10,579 nucleotides of DNA from an uncultured Ignavibacteria bacterium (GCA_937930275.1 CALGLM010000385.1:1-10579), one strand, 5' to 3'; positions 1 through 8,588 are shown, counted from the stretch's first letter. Notes: generated from the sequence alone by a model not told the origin. Translations and numbers: made by a program.

Positions 1-1279
1 CTTTTTTATTGCGGCTTCAGGAAGACCCGGACCGGTTGTGGTTGCAATACCAAAAGACGTTCAAACAGCCGAATGTGCATTTGAATATCCGACTTCGGTT
101 GATATTAGAGGATATAAGCCGACTTATAGAGGTCATTCGTATCAAATAAAAAAAGCTGCCGAAATTATAGGCAAGGCAAAAAGACCGGTTCTTTACGTAG
201 GCGGCGGTGTAATAATGAGCGGAGGAAATGAAGAATTAACTCTTTTTGCAAAGACTTATAACATTCCGGTAACAACAACTTTACAAGGGTTAGGTGCATT
301 TCCTTCAACAGATGAACAAAGTTTAGGTATGCTTGGAATGCACGGAACGTATTATGCAAACTTAGCCGTACAAAATTGTGATGTGTTAATTGCCTTAGGT
401 GCTCGTTTTGATGATAGAGTAACGGGCAAAGTTGAAACTTTTGCCAAAAATTCGTTCAAAATTCAAGTTGATATAGACCCTGCAACAATTGATAAAAATG
501 TAGTTGTAGATTTGCCAATTGTCGGAGACGTAAAACATATTATAGCAGAACTGATGGTTGAAATGAATAGCAAACCTGACGTTACGGAATGGTGGAAACA
601 GATTTATAAGTGGAAAGACGAATGTCCTTTAGTGTATGAAGATAATGACGGTCGTTTACATACTGAATATGTAATTGAGAAATTATCAGAAATTACCAAA
701 GGTGATGCAGTAATAGTACCGGATGTAGGTCAACATCAAATGTGGGCAGCTCAATTCTATAAATTTAATTATCCGCGCTCGCTTATTACCTCAGGCGGAC
801 TTGGTACTATGGGGTTTAGCGTACCGGCTGCAATTGGTGCAAGTATTGCCTTGCAGAATACAAATAGACCGGTAATTTCTATTAGCGGTGACGGCGGTTT
901 TCAAATGAACATGCAAGAATTAACAACTGCGGTTGCCAATAAACTTCCTGTAAAGTTTATAATTATTAATAATAGCTTTTTGGGAATGGTTCGTCAATGG
1001 CAAGAATTATTTCACCAAGAAAAGTACAGCTTTACGGATTTAAGCGAAAGCAATCCGGATTTTGTTAAGTTGGGAGAAGCATTTGGTGTGGAATCATACG
1101 CTACCGATAATCCAAAGGACGTTAAAGGTTTGCTGGAGTGGGCTTTTTCGGTTAATGATAGACCGGTCTTGCTTGAATTTAAAGTCGTAAAAGATGATAT
1201 GGTGTTTCCTATGGTTCCGGCGGGAGCTTCAAATAGCGAAATGCTTCTAAAACAATTAAATCCGGAGAATTTACTGTAA
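1..1279 (+). CDS. ilvB: Acetolactate (acetohydroxyacid) synthase, large catalytic subunit, 5' partial
   Basis: ThDP- and FAD-dependent enzyme that condenses pyruvate with a second pyruvate (valine/leucine route) or with 2-ketobutyrate (isoleucine route) in the cytoplasm. The frame is open from base 2, so the gene runs off the left edge. Residues before the GTG at 38 already read as the family's SGRPGPV segment followed by IPKDVQ, so 38 is not the start. About 425 residues are visible; the family is usually about 560-590, so roughly 140-160 N-terminal residues (most of the pyrimidine-binding domain) are missing. Visible parts are the central domain with GARFDDRVTGK, then the ThDP pyrophosphate-binding domain with a GDGGFQMN motif (from about nt 887) ending in the paired Asn of IINNS (about nt 968-973), and the VRQWQELF segment near the active site. 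It is one base upstream of its regulatory subunit ilvN. The call is secure. Confidence 0.96.
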   Translation, partial: FFIAASGRPGPVVVAIPKDVQTAECAFEYPTSVDIRGYKPTYRGHSYQIKKAAEIIGKAKRPVLYVGGGVIMSGGNEELTLFAKTYNIPVTTTLQGLGAFPSTDEQSLGMLGMHGTYYANLAVQNCDVLIALGARFDDRVTGKVETFAKNSFKIQVDIDPATIDKNVVVDLPIVGDVKHIIAELMVEMNSKPDVTEWWKQIYKWKDECPLVYEDNDGRLHTEYVIEKLSEITKGDAVIVPDVGQHQMWAAQFYKFNYPRSLITSGGLGTMGFSVPAAIGASIALQNTNRPVISISGDGGFQMNMQELTTAVANKLPVKFIIINNSFLGMVRQWQELFHQEKYSFTDLSESNPDFVKLGEAFGVESYATDNPKDVKGLLEWAFSVNDRPVLLEFKVVKDDMVFPMVPAGASNSEMLLKQLNPENLL

Positions 1280-1280
1280 C

Positions 1281-1793
1281 ATGAAGCACATAATATCTGT
1301 ATTGGTAGAAAATCACTTCGGAGCTTTTGATAGAGTAGCTACAATGTTTAGCGGAAAAGGGTTCAACATTCGCAGTATTTCGATTGGCGAAACCGAAATT
1401 TCCGAAATAAGCAGAATGACAATAGTTACCGAAGGGGATAGTCAAATAGTTGATCAAGTAGTTAAACAGCTAAATAGGTTAATTGATACAATAAAGGTAG
1501 TTGATTTAACGGAAGTTGACCATATTGAAAGAGAATTAGCGCTAATTAAGGTTGACTACAAAAAGCGTTCGTTAGAGGAAATTAAAAACGTATGCGATAT
1601 ATTTAGGGGAAATATTGTAGATATAAACAATAAATCCGTAATAATGGAAGTAACGGGTCCCCCTGCAAAAATAGATGCTTTATTAAATGTATTGCATCCG
1701 TTCGGAATTAAGGAATTAGCACGAAGCGGAACCGTGGCTTTGCCTCGCGGTGAACAAATTAAATTTAACAAAAAAGAATATCCATCAAATTAA
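1281..1793 (+). CDS. ilvN: Acetolactate synthase small (regulatory) subunit
   Basis: Regulatory partner of IlvB: it activates the catalytic subunit and, in the family, confers feedback inhibition by valine. The product has 170 residues, the length of the IlvH-type small subunit rather than the short E. coli IlvN. An N-terminal ACT domain spans about residues 3-78, with SVLVEN at 6-11 and FSGKGFNI at 23-30. Asn11, Gly14 and Asn29, positions tied to valine binding in E. coli IlvH, are present, so valine control is likely retained (inference). The C-terminal ALS small-subunit domain follows from about 85 to 160 and ends in ARSGTVALPRG. The ATG lies one base after the ilvB stop. A GGAGA at 1264-1268 inside ilvB is a rather distant (12 nt) ribosome-binding site, so translational coupling to ilvB is plausible. 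The residue pair after Asn11 (His-Phe) differs from the more usual Glu-Pro or Glu-Ser. Confidence 0.94.
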   Translation: MKHIISVLVENHFGAFDRVATMFSGKGFNIRSISIGETEISEISRMTIVTEGDSQIVDQVVKQLNRLIDTIKVVDLTEVDHIERELALIKVDYKKRSLEEIKNVCDIFRGNIVDINNKSVIMEVTGPPAKIDALLNVLHPFGIKELARSGTVALPRGEQIKFNKKEYPSN

Positions 1794-1805
1794 AGAGGTT
1801 TTAAA

Positions 1806-2822
1806 ATGAAAGTTTATTATGAAAGTGATGCATCGTTAGAATATTTAAAAGATAAAAAGATTGCAGTATTAGGATTCGGAAGTCAAGGACATGCCCATTC
1901 GTTAAATTTAAAAGAGAGCGGTTTAAATGTGTGCGTAGGTTTAAGACCTTCAAGTCAGTCATGGCAAAAAGCAGAAGCAGCAGGGCTACAAGTAAAAGAT
2001 GTTGCCGAAGCAAGTAAATGGGCTGATGTTATTATGGTTTTACTACCGGATCAACATCAAAAGAAAGTATATGACGAATCAATAAAACAACATTTAACCG
2101 AAGGGAAAACTTTAGTATTTGCTCACGGTTTTAATATCCACTATAAATGGATTGTACCGCCGCAAAATGTAAATGTTATTATGATTGCACCTAAAAGCCC
2201 CGGACATTTGGTAAGACGTACGTATTTAGAAAATACGGGAGTTCCTTGTTTAATAGCTGTTTATCAGGATTTTACGGGTAATGCAAAAGAAATGGCATTA
2301 GCTTGGGCACACGGAATAGGAGGCACAAAAGCCGGTGTTATAGAAACTACATTTAAAGACGAAACAGAGACTGATTTATTTGGAGAACAGGCAGTTTTAT
2401 GTGGTGGTTCGGCACAGTTAATTAAAGCCGGTTTTGAAGTATTAACCGAAGCAGGTTACTCTCCGGAATTAGCATACTACGAATGTATGCACGAATTAAA
2501 ACTTATTGTAGATTTATATTACGAAGGCGGATTAAGCAGAATGAATTACTCGGTAAGTGATACGGCTGAGTATGGCGGTATGACAAGAGGAAGCAGAATA
2601 ATTACGGAAGAAACAAAAAAAGAAATGAAAAAAATACTTACTGAAATACAAGACGGTACATTTGCGAATGAATGGAAAGAAGAAAACGAAAAGGGACTTC
2701 CAAAAATGCAAGAATTACGAAAAGAAAACAAAGAACATGTAATTGAAGTTGTAGGCGGTAAATTACGTTCTATGATGTCGTGGTTAAAAAAGAAAAACCC
2801 TAAGGAAGAGGTTGGTGTATGA
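1806..2822 (+). CDS. ilvC: Ketol-acid reductoisomerase, class I (short form)
   Basis: Converts 2-acetolactate (or 2-aceto-2-hydroxybutyrate) to the 2,3-dihydroxy acid by Mg2+-dependent alkyl migration and NAD(P)H reduction. The 338 residues match the short class I enzymes. The N-terminal Rossmann domain carries GFGSQGHAH (23-31). The loop after beta-2 has Arg47, Ser50 and Ser52, the usual phosphate contacts, so NADPH use is inferred. The C-terminal knotted domain carries the canonical metal and substrate residues: His107, Asp190, Glu194, Glu226, Glu230 and Ser251. The AHGFNIH segment (106-112) continues as YKWIVPP, whereas many enzymes have FGQI here; this is minor variation. An AGAGG at 1794-1798 lies 7 nt before the ATG. 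The stop overlaps the leuB start by 4 nt (ATGA). The Lys-rich C-terminal tail is typical of short KARIs. Confidence 0.96.
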   Translation: MKVYYESDASLEYLKDKKIAVLGFGSQGHAHSLNLKESGLNVCVGLRPSSQSWQKAEAAGLQVKDVAEASKWADVIMVLLPDQHQKKVYDESIKQHLTEGKTLVFAHGFNIHYKWIVPPQNVNVIMIAPKSPGHLVRRTYLENTGVPCLIAVYQDFTGNAKEMALAWAHGIGGTKAGVIETTFKDETETDLFGEQAVLCGGSAQLIKAGFEVLTEAGYSPELAYYECMHELKLIVDLYYEGGLSRMNYSVSDTAEYGGMTRGSRIITEETKKEMKKILTEIQDGTFANEWKEENEKGLPKMQELRKENKEHVIEVVGGKLRSMMSWLKKKNPKEEVGV

Positions 2823-3883
2823 GTTACAATGTAGTGCTTTTACCCGGAGACGGAATAGGAGAAGAAATTACCGCCGGAGCTGTAAAAGTAATAAATGCAA
2901 TTTGTAACAAATTTAACTTTGACATAAAAATAACCGAAAAAAAGTTCGGAGGAAATTCGATTGATGTGTACGGCGAACCGTTAACCCAAGAAACGTTATC
3001 GGCATGTAAAGATGCGGATGCCGTTTTACTTGGGGCGGTCGGCGGATATAAGTGGGATACTTTACCGGCTAAAATTAGACCGGAAAAAGGTTTGTTAAAT
3101 TTAAGAAAAGAACTGGAGCTGTTTGCAAATATTAGACCCGCAAAAGTTTTTAATTGCTTAATAAATTCCTCGTCATTAAAAAATGAAATTGTAAAGGATA
3201 CGGATTTTATAGTGGTTAGAGAGTTAACAGGAGGAATATATTTTGGTGAACCGCGAGCGGAAGAAACCGGAAAAGCTTATAATACAATGATTTATTATGA
3301 TTACGAAGTAGAAAGAATAGTCGAAATAGCTTTAAATATTGCGCTAAGCAGAAATAAAAAAATAGTTTCTGTTGATAAAGCAAATGTACTTGAAGTATCA
3401 AAATTTTGGAGAAAAATTGTTGATGAAAAAGCTAAAGAATTTAAAGAAATAACAGTTAACCATATGTACGTAGATAATGCTGCAATGCAAATTGTAAAGA
3501 ACCCAAAACAATTTGACGTTATTGTAACTTCTAATTTATTTGGGGATATATTAAGTGATATTGCTGGAATGATTACCGGAAGTTTGGGAATGCTCCCTTC
3601 CGCAAGTATGGGGAATATATATTCATTATACGAACCGATTCACGGCAGCGCACCGGATATTGCCGGAAAAAATATTGCAAATCCTATAGGCACAATATTA
3701 TCGGCTGCAATGATGTTTAAGTTCTCATTAAAAAATGATGAAGCAGCAGAACTAATTGAACAAAGTATAGGGGAAGTATTGGATGAAGGTTATAGAACTT
3801 CGGATATTTATTCGGATGGGGATAAAAAAGTTGGAACTAATGAAATATCGGATTTGATTGCAAAAAAAATATTAAGTAAATAA
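2819..3883 (+). CDS. leuB: 3-isopropylmalate dehydrogenase
   Basis: Oxidatively decarboxylates 3-isopropylmalate to 2-ketoisocaproate with NAD+, the third leucine-specific step. The product is 354 residues, normal for the family. It starts with LLPGDGIG (7-14). The substrate-binding arginines Arg96, Arg106 and Arg134, plus Tyr141 and Lys187, lie in the expected motifs, and the metal-binding aspartates are Asp219, Asp243 and Asp247. [13 protein letters not shown] (272-284) contains Asp280, which marks NAD+ rather than NADP+ use and, with the Arg96-Arg106 spacing, separates it from isocitrate dehydrogenase. The ATG overlaps the ilvC TGA, which implies translational coupling. A GAGG-type purine tract 7 nt upstream sits inside the ilvC end. 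An A8 run lies at 3862-3869, six codons before the stop. The frame reads through it cleanly, so it does not look like a frameshift. Confidence 0.96.
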   Translation: MSYNVVLLPGDGIGEEITAGAVKVINAICNKFNFDIKITEKKFGGNSIDVYGEPLTQETLSACKDADAVLLGAVGGYKWDTLPAKIRPEKGLLNLRKELELFANIRPAKVFNCLINSSSLKNEIVKDTDFIVVRELTGGIYFGEPRAEETGKAYNTMIYYDYEVERIVEIALNIALSRNKKIVSVDKANVLEVSKFWRKIVDEKAKEFKEITVNHMYVDNAAMQIVKNPKQFDVIVTSNLFGDILSDIAGMITGSLGMLPSASMGNIYSLYEPIHGSAPDIAGKNIANPIGTILSAAMMFKFSLKNDEAAELIEQSIGEVLDEGYRTSDIYSDGDKKVGTNEISDLIAKKILSK

Positions 3884-3902
3884 ATAGAAATAGGAAATAG
3901 AA

Positions 3903-5480
3903 ATGTCTGAAAGAATAATAATATTTGATACGACTTTAAGGGACGGAGAACAATCGCCGGGCGCATCGTTAAATGTTTTTGAGAAAGTTGAAATTGCAAA
4001 ACAGCTTGAAAAACTTGGTGTTGATGTTATCGAAGCCGGATTTCCTATTTCTTCGCCTACGCAATTTGATGCGGTAAAAAGAATATCGGATGAAGTGGGG
4101 ATAATTGTTGCAGCTCTTTCACGTGCAAAAGAGCAAGATATTACTGCAGCTTTTAACGCAGTAAAAAACGCAAAGAAAAAAAGAATACACACTTTTTCAA
4201 GCACTTCCGATTATCATATTTTAGGTAAGTTCGGGAGCGATAGATACGGAATTTCGCTTGATGACAAAAGAAAAACAGTACTGCAAATGTCGTATGACAT
4301 GGTAGCTTTTGCAAAAACTTATTGCGATGATATTGAATTTTCAGCCGAAGATGCGGGGCGAACAGATATCGGTTACTTGGCAGAAGTAATTGAAGCAGCA
4401 ATTGAAGCAGGGGCTACTACGGTAAATATTCCGGATACTACCGGATATACGATGCCTGAAGAGTTTGGATATAAAATTGCGGAATTAAAAAGAAGAGTAA
4501 AAAATATTGAACAGGCTGTAATTAGTGTACACTGCCATAACGATTTAGGTATGGCTGTTTGTAATTCGCTTGCCGGAATAATAAACGGTGCAAGGCAAAT
4601 TGAATGCACTATTAACGGAATTGGCGAACGTGCGGGAAATGCTGCATTAGAAGAAGTAGTAATGGCTTTAAACGTGCGTAAAGATATTTTTAATTATTAC
4701 ACTAATATTAATACTAAAGAAATTTACAATACAAGTAAAATGGTCTCGTCGTTTTCGGGAATAATTGTTCAACCCAATAAAGCGATTGTTGGTGAAAATG
4801 CTTTTGCTCACGAATCGGGAATTCACCAAGACGGTATGTTAAAAAACAGAGAAACCTACGAAATTATGAAACCCGAAGATGTCGGAGTTCAAAAAACAAA
4901 AATAGTATTAGGACGTCATAGCGGAAGACACGGATTAAAAGTAAGACTTTATGAACTTGGCTACAACTTAACGGAAGAAGAGTTGCAGAAAGTTTATGAA
5001 GATTTTATTGTTCTTGCCGATAAGAAAAAAGAAGTATATGACGAAGACTTGCGAAGCATGATGGGGGATAAATATTCAAAATATGATGATATTTATTCTT
5101 TGACATATTTAAATATTAACAGCGGAACAAATTCAATTCCCACCGCAACGGTTTCAATTAAAAATCACGAAAAAATCTATTCTGATTCGGCAACGGGAGA
5201 CGGTGCTGTGGATGCAATATTTAATGCTGTTAACAGAGCGCTTAATATTGAAACAAGAGTAGAATCATACCAAGTAAGATCGGTTACAGGCGGAAGGGAA
5301 GCAATGGGCGAAGTAATAGTAAGGTTACGTTACGATGAAAAATCATTTACGGGAAGAGGGGTTTCTACTGACGTAATTGAAGCAAGTGCTAAAGCATATG
5401 TAAATGCCGTAAATCAATTAGAAAAGTATAAAATTAAAACGGCAACAAACAATGACGAAGAAATAAAAGAAGTTGTATAG
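3903..5480 (+). CDS. leuA: 2-isopropylmalate synthase
   Basis: Condenses acetyl-CoA with 2-ketoisovalerate to 2-isopropylmalate, the first committed and leucine-inhibited step of leucine synthesis. The product has 525 residues. The N-terminal TIM-barrel (DRE-type aldolase superfamily) begins with TTLRDGEQSPG (10-20), giving Arg13 and Asp14. The HCHNDLG motif at 210-216 supplies metal ligands His210 and His212. The NGIGERAGNAALEE signature follows. An accessory linker leads to the LeuA allosteric dimer domain, about residues 395-515, with the SVTGGREAMGEV block. The full C-terminal domain and the neighbouring leuB/C/D favour isopropylmalate synthase over citramalate or homocitrate synthase, though sequence alone cannot exclude some citramalate activity. 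AGGA at 3892-3895 lies 7 nt before the ATG. The gene follows leuB by 19 nt, an order (B before A) that differs from the familiar leuABCD. Confidence 0.94.
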   Translation: MSERIIIFDTTLRDGEQSPGASLNVFEKVEIAKQLEKLGVDVIEAGFPISSPTQFDAVKRISDEVGIIVAALSRAKEQDITAAFNAVKNAKKKRIHTFSSTSDYHILGKFGSDRYGISLDDKRKTVLQMSYDMVAFAKTYCDDIEFSAEDAGRTDIGYLAEVIEAAIEAGATTVNIPDTTGYTMPEEFGYKIAELKRRVKNIEQAVISVHCHNDLGMAVCNSLAGIINGARQIECTINGIGERAGNAALEEVVMALNVRKDIFNYYTNINTKEIYNTSKMVSSFSGIIVQPNKAIVGENAFAHESGIHQDGMLKNRETYEIMKPEDVGVQKTKIVLGRHSGRHGLKVRLYELGYNLTEEELQKVYEDFIVLADKKKEVYDEDLRSMMGDKYSKYDDIYSLTYLNINSGTNSIPTATVSIKNHEKIYSDSATGDGAVDAIFNAVNRALNIETRVESYQVRSVTGGREAMGEVIVRLRYDEKSFTGRGVSTDVIEASAKAYVNAVNQLEKYKIKTATNNDEEIKEVV

Positions 5481-5488
5481 GTATAAAA

Positions 5489-6784
5489 ATGGGAATGACA
5501 ATAACAGAAAAGATATTGGCAAAATCGGCAGGACGAGAATTTGTTACGCCGGGTGAAAATGTTTGGTTAAATGTTGACGTACTGATGACGCATGATGTTT
5601 GTGGACCACCGACTATAGAAATATGGAAAAGTGAATTTGGAAATGATGCAAAAATTTGGGATAAAGATAAACTTGTTATTTTACCCGACCATTATATCTT
5701 TACGGCAAATAAACAGGCAAACAGAAATGTGGAAATTGTAAGAGAATTTGCAAGTAAACATAATTTGAAAAATTATTATGACCCTTACTCAGATAATTAT
5801 AAAGGAGTATGCCATGTTGCTCTTGCGGAAGAAGGATTTGATTTGCCCGGTAAAGTTCTTTTTGGGACGGATAGTCATACCTGTACATCCGGAGCATTCG
5901 GAATGTTTGCAACGGGCGTGGGGAATACAGATGCAGCGTTTATATTAGGTACAGGTAAAATTTGGGAAAAAGTACCGGAATCGATAAAATTTATTTTTAA
6001 CGGTAAAATGCCTTCTTACTTAACAGCAAAAGATTTAATTTTGCAAATATTGGGAGATATTACAACAGACGGGGCAACTTATTGTGCAATGGAATTTACG
6101 GGTGAGGCAGTCTCGGATTTATCGATGGAAGAGAGAATGACTTTAACAAATATGGCAATTGAAGCCGGAGGAATGAACGGTATAATTGCAGCCGATGAAA
6201 AAACGATAAAATACGTTAAAAGTAAAACAGATAAAAGTTTTGAACTGTTTTATAGCGATGATGATGCTAATTACAAAGCAATATACACGTATGACGTCAC
6301 TAAAATTGAACCGTTAGTGGCTAAACCCCACAGCCCTGATAATAAAGGTACAGTAAAAGAAGTGAGCGGAACTAAGTTGACTAAGTGTTATATAGGTTCT
6401 TGCACGGGCGGAAAAATAACCGATTTTAGATTTGCTGCTAAAGTGCTTAAAGGAAAAACCGTAAGTGTTCCTACATTTATAGTACCGGCAACAACTAATA
6501 CGTATAACCAGCTAAAAACAGAAAAATATGAAGGGGAATATTTATTTGATGTTTTTGAAGGTGCAGGTTGTTTTATATCGTTACCCTCGTGTGCTGCTTG
6601 CTTGGGAGGACCCGAGGATACTTTTGGAAGAGCAACAGAAAATGAAGTTGTCATTTCAACAACAAATAGAAACTTTCCCGGAAGAATGGGGAGTAAAAAA
6701 TCGAGTGTTTATTTAGCGTCACCGTTAACGGTTGCAGCTTCGGCTTTAACCGGAGTAATTACGGATGTTAGAAGTGTAATGTAA
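5489..6784 (+). CDS. leuC: 3-isopropylmalate dehydratase large subunit (chloroplast-like subtype)
   Basis: Catalytic subunit of isopropylmalate isomerase, an aconitase-family 4Fe-4S hydro-lyase that interconverts 2- and 3-isopropylmalate with LeuD. The 431 residues fit the shorter LeuC/homoaconitase-like type rather than the roughly 466-residue enterobacterial form. GTDSHTCT lies at 126-133. The cluster cysteines are Cys305 (in GSCTGG), Cys368 and Cys371 (in SCAACLGG). The C-terminus carries TTNRNFPGRMG (391-401) and YLASPLTVAASALTG. The usual GSCTNG appears here as GSCTGGK, and the CGPCLGG-type block as CAACLGG. From memory, plant plastid IPMI large subunits share GSCTGGK and the surrounding text. 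An AGG over the leuA stop (5479-5481) is 7 nt before the chosen ATG. An in-frame ATG two codons later (5495) is an alternative start. The gene lies 8 nt after leuA and 13 nt before leuD. Confidence 0.94.
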   Translation: MGMTITEKILAKSAGREFVTPGENVWLNVDVLMTHDVCGPPTIEIWKSEFGNDAKIWDKDKLVILPDHYIFTANKQANRNVEIVREFASKHNLKNYYDPYSDNYKGVCHVALAEEGFDLPGKVLFGTDSHTCTSGAFGMFATGVGNTDAAFILGTGKIWEKVPESIKFIFNGKMPSYLTAKDLILQILGDITTDGATYCAMEFTGEAVSDLSMEERMTLTNMAIEAGGMNGIIAADEKTIKYVKSKTDKSFELFYSDDDANYKAIYTYDVTKIEPLVAKPHSPDNKGTVKEVSGTKLTKCYIGSCTGGKITDFRFAAKVLKGKTVSVPTFIVPATTNTYNQLKTEKYEGEYLFDVFEGAGCFISLPSCAACLGGPEDTFGRATENEVVISTTNRNFPGRMGSKKSSVYLASPLTVAASALTGVITDVRSVM

Positions 6785-6797
6785 TTTAGGATATAAA

Positions 6798-7352
6798 ATG
6801 GAAAGATATATTAAAGGAAAAGTATTTGTGCTGGGGAATAATATAGATACCGACCAAATAATTCCGGCAGAGTATTTGGTATTTAGTTTAACGGATAAAA
6901 AAGAGTCTGAAAATTATGGTAAATATGCGTTATCGGCTGTTCCGATGCCTGAAAGCGGATTACCGTTTGGAAATACGCCGTTTATTAAAGAAGGATATCA
7001 ATCAGAATATGAAATTATTGTTGCGGGAGGAAATTTTGGTTGTGGTTCATCGCGTGAACATGCCCCCTATGCATTAAATAAAGCCGGAATAAAAGTCGTT
7101 GTTGCGGAATCTTATGCGAGAATATTTTACAGAAATTCGGTGGACGGAGGGTTTTTTATTCCGTATGAATCGGAAGGTAAAATAAATAATAAAATTAAAA
7201 CCGGTGATACTGTTGAAATAGATACATTGGAAAATATAATAATACTTAGCAGAAATGGTGAGGAATATAATTTGAAAGAATTGGGGAGTGTGTTGCCGAT
7301 TGTAGAGGCCGGGGGAATATTTGAATATGCAAGAAAGAATAAAATGATATAA
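6798..7352 (+). CDS. leuD: 3-isopropylmalate dehydratase small subunit
   Basis: Small subunit of isopropylmalate isomerase; it forms the swivelling domain that completes the active site and sets substrate specificity with LeuC. The product has 184 residues, slightly longer than the compact 160-170-residue archaeal-type LeuD and shorter than the E. coli form of about 200. DTDQIIPAEYL lies at 18-28. GCGSSREHAP (81-90) is the substrate-binding signature, followed by VVAESYARIFYRNSVDGG. The intervening loop (about residues 29-70, with GKYAL and a Pro/Gly-rich stretch) resembles the plant plastid small subunit, matching the LeuC subtype. AGGA at 6788-6791 lies 6 nt before the ATG. Nothing appears truncated. 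Confidence 0.94.
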   Translation: MERYIKGKVFVLGNNIDTDQIIPAEYLVFSLTDKKESENYGKYALSAVPMPESGLPFGNTPFIKEGYQSEYEIIVAGGNFGCGSSREHAPYALNKAGIKVVVAESYARIFYRNSVDGGFFIPYESEGKINNKIKTGDTVEIDTLENIIILSRNGEEYNLKELGSVLPIVEAGGIFEYARKNKMI

Positions 7353-7371
7353 AAATAAACGGAGAAATATT

Positions 7372-8322
7372 ATGGCTTTTGAATCGGACTTTATTTGGAT
7401 GGAAGGGAAAATAATACCCTTTAAGGATGCTAAGTTGCATTTTTTAACAAGCTCGCTTCATTACGGTACGGCAGTATTTGAAGGAATTCGTTCTTACCAA
7501 ACAGAAAGCGGACCGGCAGTGTTTAGGTTAAAAGATCATATTAAAAGATTGGAAGATAGTGCCGCAATTTTAGGAGTTGCGGGATTACCTTACTCAAACG
7601 ATGAATTATATGACGCTTGTTTGGAATTAATACGTGTAAACAAAATGGAGGAATGTTATATACGTCCTTTAGTTTATATTAAAGAAGGCGGATGGAATTT
7701 ATCTACTACAAACGTAACCGTTGATGTTGGAATTGCAGTATGGAAATGGACAAATTATTTAGGCGAAAAAGCATTGTTAAACGGAATAAGGGCAAATGTT
7801 GCTACTTACCCTCGACATCACCCTAATATTATGATGACAAAAGGTAAAATAGCCGGAAACTATGTTAATTCGGTTCTTGCAAAAAGTGAAAGTTTACGAG
7901 GTGGTTTTGATGAAGCCATAATGTTAGACCCTTACGGCAACGTATCGGAGTGTACCGGCGAAAATATATTTTTGGTTAGAAAAGGGGTAATATACACTAC
8001 ACCTAAAAACGGTATTTTGGAAGGTTTTACTCGAGATACAATTTTAACTGTTGCACGCGATAAAGGTTATGAAGTTAAAGAGGAAGTAATAAGCAGAGAC
8101 CAGCTATATATTGCTGACGAAGTTTTTGTTACGGGTACTGCTGCCGAAGTTATTGCTTTAAGCGAAATTGATTATAGAAAAATAGGAACAGGAAAAACGG
8201 GACCTGTTTGTGCCGAATTGCAACAAGCATATTCTGATGTAATTCACGGAAAAAATCCTAAATACTATGACTGGCTTGATTATGTTTACCAAGACGAAAT
8301 GGAAGCTAATAAAGCAGTATAA
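7372..8322 (+). CDS. ilvE: Branched-chain amino acid aminotransferase
   Basis: PLP-dependent fold-type IV transaminase that makes valine, leucine and isoleucine from their 2-keto acids with glutamate as amino donor. The 316 residues fit the E. coli IlvE-like group I. The N-terminal FEGIRSY block (36-42) is present. Lys159, just before IAGNYVNS, aligns with the catalytic PLP lysine of E. coli IlvE. ECTGENIF (193-200), GFTRDTIL and VTGTAAEV, which binds the cofactor phosphate, follow in the normal order. The C-terminal WLDYV resembles the WLDQV of E. coli IlvE. D-amino acid transaminase and aminodeoxychorismate lyase are less likely given length and context. GGAG at 7361-7364 sits 7 nt before the ATG. 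It is the last gene of the operon, 19 nt after leuD, with a terminator hairpin about 50 nt after its stop. Confidence 0.95.
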   Translation: MAFESDFIWMEGKIIPFKDAKLHFLTSSLHYGTAVFEGIRSYQTESGPAVFRLKDHIKRLEDSAAILGVAGLPYSNDELYDACLELIRVNKMEECYIRPLVYIKEGGWNLSTTNVTVDVGIAVWKWTNYLGEKALLNGIRANVATYPRHHPNIMMTKGKIAGNYVNSVLAKSESLRGGFDEAIMLDPYGNVSECTGENIFLVRKGVIYTTPKNGILEGFTRDTILTVARDKGYEVKEEVISRDQLYIADEVFVTGTAAEVIALSEIDYRKIGTGKTGPVCAELQQAYSDVIHGKNPKYYDWLDYVYQDEMEANKAV

Positions 8323-8371
8323 CAAAATATAACCACTTAAAAATATTATATAATAATAAACTAACACCATA

Positions 8372-8412
8372 CCCCTCTAATAATTTATAACATTATAGAG
8401 GGGAATTATTTT
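8372..8412 (+). terminator. Rho-independent terminator of the ilv-leu operon
   Basis: CCCCTCTA (8372-8379) pairs with TAGAGGGG (8396-8403). The stem extends by TAAT/ATTA past a single bulged A at 8380, around a 7-nt loop (8385-8391). The G-C base of the stem stands out in very AT-rich surroundings. An imperfect T-rich tail, AATTATTTT, follows. It lies 49 nt after the ilvE stop and ends the eight-gene run. The uneven T tract lowers confidence slightly. Confidence 0.75.
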
Positions 8413-8514
8413 AGCATGCAAAAATAAAATAATTAAATTAAAAACAGATTAAAATTATATTTAATGAAATTGGCGTAAAATCACTTTGGTTTTTGAAATG
8501 TCTTAACTAAAACT

Positions 8515-8534
8515 TTTAAAGCCGCTTCTTTAAA
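8515..8534. repeat. Short inverted repeat in intergenic region
   Basis: TTTAAAG (8515-8521) is the exact reverse complement of CTTTAAA (8528-8534) around the 6-nt spacer CCGCTT. The arms are nearly all A/T, so chance is a real possibility. No T tract follows, so it does not look like a terminator. Confidence 0.3.
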
Positions 8535-8588
8535 TTTAAATGCATAAAAAATCAAAAAAAAATTAAAATATTTTAACAAACAAGTTAG

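Noticed and set aside
38..1279. GTG at 38 as the real start of ilvB
   Set aside because: The frame is open to base 2 and the residues before 38 match conserved acetolactate synthase sequence (SGRPGPV), so the gene is cut by the window edge.
3862..3869. A8 run near the leuB stop as a programmed frameshift site
   Set aside because: The normal frame gives a full-length LeuB ending six codons later, so slippage would change only a few terminal residues.
3872..4204. Minus-strand open frame of 110 codons overlapping the start of leuA
   Set aside because: It lies antisense to the strongly conserved leuA N-terminus, has low-complexity Ser/Phe-rich content and shows no family motif.
6388..6654. Minus-strand open frame of 88 codons inside leuC
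   Set aside because: It lies fully antisense to the cluster-binding region of leuC and is explained as a shadow of that conserved gene.
6528..6716. Plus-strand open frame of 62 codons within leuC
   Set aside because: It is out of frame inside the conserved leuC C-terminal region, so it is a shadow.
8158..8370. Minus-strand open frame covering the ilvE end and the gap before the terminator
   Set aside because: It is mostly antisense to ilvE, and its remaining part is AT-rich hydrophobic translation with no clear ribosome-binding site.
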